Shown here one piece after another: positions 12,743 to 15,529 of a stretch of 15,529 bases of DNA (its first letter is position 1; each line of letters opens with the position of its first letter). Below the pieces are notes generated by a model. The model was not told the DNA's origin. It did no database searches and saw only the letters and a list, made by a program, of their open reading frames with translations. The translations under genes were made by a program, and so were the position numbers. This DNA comes from an uncultured Clostridia bacterium (GTDB taxonomy: Bacteria > Bacillota > Clostridia > Oscillospirales > Ruminococcaceae). The DNA lies in the NCBI GenBank assembly GCA_947625455.1, contig CANQOJ010000034.1, positions 1-15,529 of the forward strand. Reading direction: 5' to 3'.

Positions 12743-15202
12743 TTACTCCTTTATCCTAAAAAAATATTTAACGCAAAAATATATTGCCGCGGGCAAAATT
12801 CCCGTGATTACGCTTATCATAACCGCAAAGAAATCCAGCGGCAAAAGCCCGAATGCGCTGTTTATGCCGGGGATAAATACAAACGCTATTGCAAATACAA
12901 CCGCTGCAAGAAGCGACAGTTTTGACTCAAGACTTGACTTTATAAACGCTTTCAGCGGGTATTTTTCCGAGTGACGTATAAATGAAAACGCCGCAGTGCA
13001 TATCATAAGCGTTATAAATCCGCAGCTTCTCGCGCTGCCCTGTTCTGCGGCAGCGCCCGCGGTGTTGTTGTACATAAGCGCATAGGATACCTCCGAGGCG
13101 ATTCCCGTAAGCAAGCCCACAAGCGTGCAGAAAAACAGATAGCGGAAATTGAACTTTCTGTGAGAGATAAACTCCGAACTCGGCATAGGCGTATTCATAT
13201 CGGTTTTTCCTCCCGCATAGCTTACAGCCAGAACAGGAAGCAGTATCATAGTAAACAATGCCATTATAGGCGGATTTAACATAAGCTGGGCGTCTGCTAA
13301 AAGATTGCTTATCATTATGACAAGAAACGCAATATACCCCGATATTATAAGCGAAACTGCGCGTTTTATGTTTCTGTGCACCTGACGTGCGGCGGCAATT
13401 GTACCCGCTATCGACAGGAAATTGTCGTCATTCATCACTATATCCGCCGCGTCGCGGACGCTCGGAGAACAATGGTCGGCAATGGTAAATCCTACGTCAG
13501 ATGTTCTCAATGATTCGGTATCGGTAACTCTTGTCCCTACCATTCCCACAACAGTGCCGTCGGACTTAAGCTGTTTTATGATATAACGCTTTTGCTCGGA
13601 AGAGATTTCGGCGAAAATATTTCCGCTGAAATCAACTCTTTCGCCTTTTTCAAGCTGCACTCCTGTTACAACTTTGTCGGCGGGAATGCCCACCATTTTT
13701 GCCGTTGCGGCGGAGGAATCCGCATTGTCCTCGCATAGCATAACCACGCGCACCCCTGCGGCGCGGCAGGTTTTAACGGCGGTTGACACCGAATCTCTAA
13801 GCGGCGCTGAAAATGCCGCAAAGCCTACAAATGTATAGCTGAAACCGACGGTTTTGTCAAGTTCCTCGGAATTTGCCTCAACGCAGGCGAAAGCAATTAC
13901 CGACCAGCCTTTCTCGTAATAATCCTGATAGCATTTCTGCGCTTCGATAAGCTTTTCGCCGTTCAGCTTGCACATAGGCAGAATCTGTTCAGGAATGCCC
14001 TTTATGCAGTACAGCCTGTCGCCGCCGACATTCCATAGCGCACCGTTTATCGTGTCGTCCTCCGGCAGTCTTTCAATAAACTCGCACTGCGAATATATCT
14101 CGGAAAAATTTTCATACGCAAACGACGCCTTTACCATAAGCGCGCGTTCTGCGGGATTTGTTGTGTCGGGATCAATGGCAAGCGCGGCAACGTTGTACAA
14201 AAGTTCAATTCTCGGCGCGTATATATCGCGGACTTCAAGGTTGTTCTTTGATATTGCGCCCTCTTTTTCAACGCACAGCACCGACAGGCTGTTGAGTTTT
14301 TCAATATCGTTATAGGATTTTATAACAGCCCCGCACTTCAGCAATTCCGCGCACCCGCCCGCATAATAAAACCTTATCACAGTCTCAATTCCCGTAGGTA
14401 TAAAGCAAAGCCCAAGCGTTAAACCGCTCATTGCCGTGGTGATAACGCCGTTGCTTCCGAGAATGCCGACAATAAGCGTCAGAATGGTGATTATCAACGC
14501 GATAATACTGCTTGCAGGAATAAGCGAGCGCACTATTCTCTCAAAGCCCGTGTAATATGGACTTCTTTCGGGAACTTCTCCGCTGTACTGATAAAACTTT
14601 GTGTCAACGCCTGTTGCGCTTACCTTGCACACGGCAATTCCCGAAAGCACGGTTGTCTGCGCGTAAACAAAGGTAGGCTTAAACTCGCTGCTTGATATTC
14701 CGCCGGGATATTTGGCGGCGGGGGTGCTGCTGCCCGTGAAAACGCTCTCGTCGCAGGTGAGATTTCGCGATTCGAGGATAAATGCGTCCGCAGGCACTCT
14801 CTCGCCCTCCTGCACGACAATAAGGTCTTCGGGCACTATCTGTTCTTTGTCGATAAGTTCAACCTTGCCGCCGCGAATTACCCGCATCTTCATTTTAAAC
14901 GTATCGTCAAGTTCAGCAAGCCTTTTATCCGCAAAGCGTCTGAAAACCACTTCCGCCGTACAATACAAAGCGTCCGAAAGAATTGTAACAATGCCCGCCG
15001 CAACTCCTATGCTGAAAAACGCCAGAATGCCCGCCGCAAGCATTATTATCACTGACGGCGACAGGAAAATCTTGATGTATGAAAAGCCGTCTTTCTTGGT
15101 GTTTTTGGTATATATATTTGCTCCGTATGTCGAGAGCCTTTTTTTCACGTCGTTTGAGGTAAGACCGTAATAATCTTCCTTGAAATTAAAAAACTGCGCC
15201 AT
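12743..15202 (-). CDS. Catalytically degenerate P-type ATPase-like membrane protein (pseudo-P-ATPase)
   Basis: An 819-residue protein with the complete P2-type (Ca/Mg pump-like) plan: cation_ATPase_N-like start, A domain, M1-M4, P and N domains, M5-M10. The frame is intact and reads like a normal gene, but the motifs are altered. TGES is TGSS (156-159). M4 PEGL is PTGI (269-272). DKTGTLT is EKEGAIS (312-318), so the phosphorylated Asp is Glu312. TGD is CED (490-492). GDGVNDAPAL is GTRVTDTESL (556-565). The M6 NLVTD region reads TMILLP. KGxPE (401-405) and the end of the P domain (SDVGFTIA, DAADIVMNDDNF) are kept. Transport by the normal phosphorylation cycle is not expected. The ATG at 15202 follows AGAGGGA; a TTG two codons earlier is less likely. 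Confidence 0.93.
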   Translation of the reverse strand: MAQFFNFKEDYYGLTSNDVKKRLSTYGANIYTKNTKKDGFSYIKIFLSPSVIIMLAAGILAFFSIGVAAGIVTILSDALYCTAEVVFRRFADKRLAELDDTFKMKMRVIRGGKVELIDKEQIVPEDLIVVQEGERVPADAFILESRNLTCDESVFTGSSTPAAKYPGGISSSEFKPTFVYAQTTVLSGIAVCKVSATGVDTKFYQYSGEVPERSPYYTGFERIVRSLIPASSIIALIITILTLIVGILGSNGVITTAMSGLTLGLCFIPTGIETVIRFYYAGGCAELLKCGAVIKSYNDIEKLNSLSVLCVEKEGAISKNNLEVRDIYAPRIELLYNVAALAIDPDTTNPAERALMVKASFAYENFSEIYSQCEFIERLPEDDTINGALWNVGGDRLYCIKGIPEQILPMCKLNGEKLIEAQKCYQDYYEKGWSVIAFACVEANSEELDKTVGFSYTFVGFAAFSAPLRDSVSTAVKTCRAAGVRVVMLCEDNADSSAATAKMVGIPADKVVTGVQLEKGERVDFSGNIFAEISSEQKRYIIKQLKSDGTVVGMVGTRVTDTESLRTSDVGFTIADHCSPSVRDAADIVMNDDNFLSIAGTIAAARQVHRNIKRAVSLIISGYIAFLVIMISNLLADAQLMLNPPIMALFTMILLPVLAVSYAGGKTDMNTPMPSSEFISHRKFNFRYLFFCTLVGLLTGIASEVSYALMYNNTAGAAAEQGSARSCGFITLMICTAAFSFIRHSEKYPLKAFIKSSLESKLSLLAAVVFAIAFVFIPGINSAFGLLPLDFFAVMISVITGILPAAIYFCVKYFFRIKE

Positions 15203-15242
15203 AGACAATCCCTCTTAATATTATTTAAATAAACACTTTTTT

Positions 15243-15271
15243 ATTATAGCAAATTTTCCCGTAAAAATCAA
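15243..15271 (-). promoter_or_regulatory. Sigma-A promoter of the P-ATPase-like/DUF368 operon
   Basis: Minus strand TTGATT (15271-15266), 17 bases, TATAAT (15248-15243). The -10 is perfect and the -35 matches four of six. The predicted start near 15236 leaves a leader of about 34 bases. Confidence 0.7.
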
Positions 15272-15436
15272 GTAGAATTACAGTTTTATGCCGATTTCGA
15301 CAAAGTTCCGAAATATTTTTCGTGATTTTGCATAATTGTGCAATTAAAGTTTGTACATATTCACAACTATCGTTCTCAAAAAAATTGAGGCAGAGTTCAG
15401 CAAACAAGTGTTTGACCAACCTCTTACCTCTTACTT

Positions 15437-15529
15437 CTAAATGCCGTTCCATAGATACTTTTCAAGGTCTACCGTGTAATCCTCGCTTACCTCAATGCCC
15501 TCCGCACGCAGCAATTCAGCCTGTTTGTC
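15437..15529 (-). CDS. C-terminal 30 codons of an unidentified gene, cut by the right edge
   Basis: The minus-strand frame is open from the right edge to a TAG at 15437-15439 and ends ...EDYTVDLEKYLWNGI. Its mix of charged residues and ordinary codon choice looks like real coding sequence, but the piece is too short for me to name a family. It is followed by about 160 bases without a convincing terminator before the promoter at 15243-15271. That stretch holds only small weak stems, such as CTCAA-T5-TTGAG near 15375-15389. Confidence 0.5.
   Translation of the reverse strand, partial: DKQAELLRAEGIEVSEDYTVDLEKYLWNGI

Noticed and set aside
14620..15170. Plus-strand frames of 152 and 66 codons opposite the P-ATPase-like gene
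   Set aside because: They are shadows of the conserved A domain, with no ribosome site and Ser/Arg-rich composition.
15225..15452. Minus-strand frame of 75 codons in the gap before the P-ATPase-like gene
   Set aside because: It runs through the promoter at 15243-15271, overlaps the end of the partial gene, has low-complexity content and no ribosome site.

Overview
The window looks like chromosome of a spore-forming member of the Clostridia (Bacillota). The evidence is a clear forespore sigma factor (SigG), strong AGGAGG-type ribosome binding sites, textbook TTGACA-N17-TATAAT promoters, moderately AT-rich DNA, and a mix of ATG, TTG and possibly GTG starts. I cannot name a genus from sequence alone.

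Layout. (1) 1-2058, minus strand: a two-gene unit with a multi-pass flippase-like (LPG_synthase_TM) membrane protein followed by prfC (release factor 3, cut by the left edge). (2) 2149-4036, plus strand: aspS with its own consensus promoter, closed by an intrinsic terminator. (3) 4060-10967, minus strand: a ten-gene accessory block, all co-oriented. Reading from its strong promoter (10988-11016) it encodes a HipA-like kinase; a small protein resembling the N-terminal part of HipA-family kinases; a 57-residue protein made of one helical repeat; a 334-residue protein with five copies of that repeat; two P-loop ATPases with DUF4143-like architecture; a Fic-fold protein whose catalytic motif is degraded; two unrecognised small proteins; and a 40-residue zinc-ribbon-like peptide. 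(4) 11062-11884, plus strand: sigG with a sigma-F-like promoter and a TTG start. (5) 11868-15202, minus strand: an operon of an 819-residue P-type-ATPase-like protein and a DUF368 (PopT-type) polyprenyl-phosphate transporter, overlapping sigG tail to tail. (6) 15437-15529: the last 30 codons of an unidentified minus-strand gene.

How the genes may work together. Regions 1, 2, 4 and 5 are core or semi-core genes for translation, sporulation and the envelope. Region 3 looks like a transferred or rapidly evolving cassette in the toxin-antitoxin/defence style: a kinase, a Fic relic, NTPases with nuclease-like tails and a duplicating repeat protein, in one transcription direction. Its role is unknown to me.

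The most striking item is the P-type-ATPase-like gene. The reading frame is intact and full length, but essentially every catalytic signature (TGES, PEGL, DKTGT, TGD, GDGVND) is altered, including the phosphorylated Asp, which is Glu. It lies two bases upstream of the DUF368 transporter gene. This suggests a pseudo-P-type ATPase that has a structural or regulatory role in the membrane rather than pumping ions.
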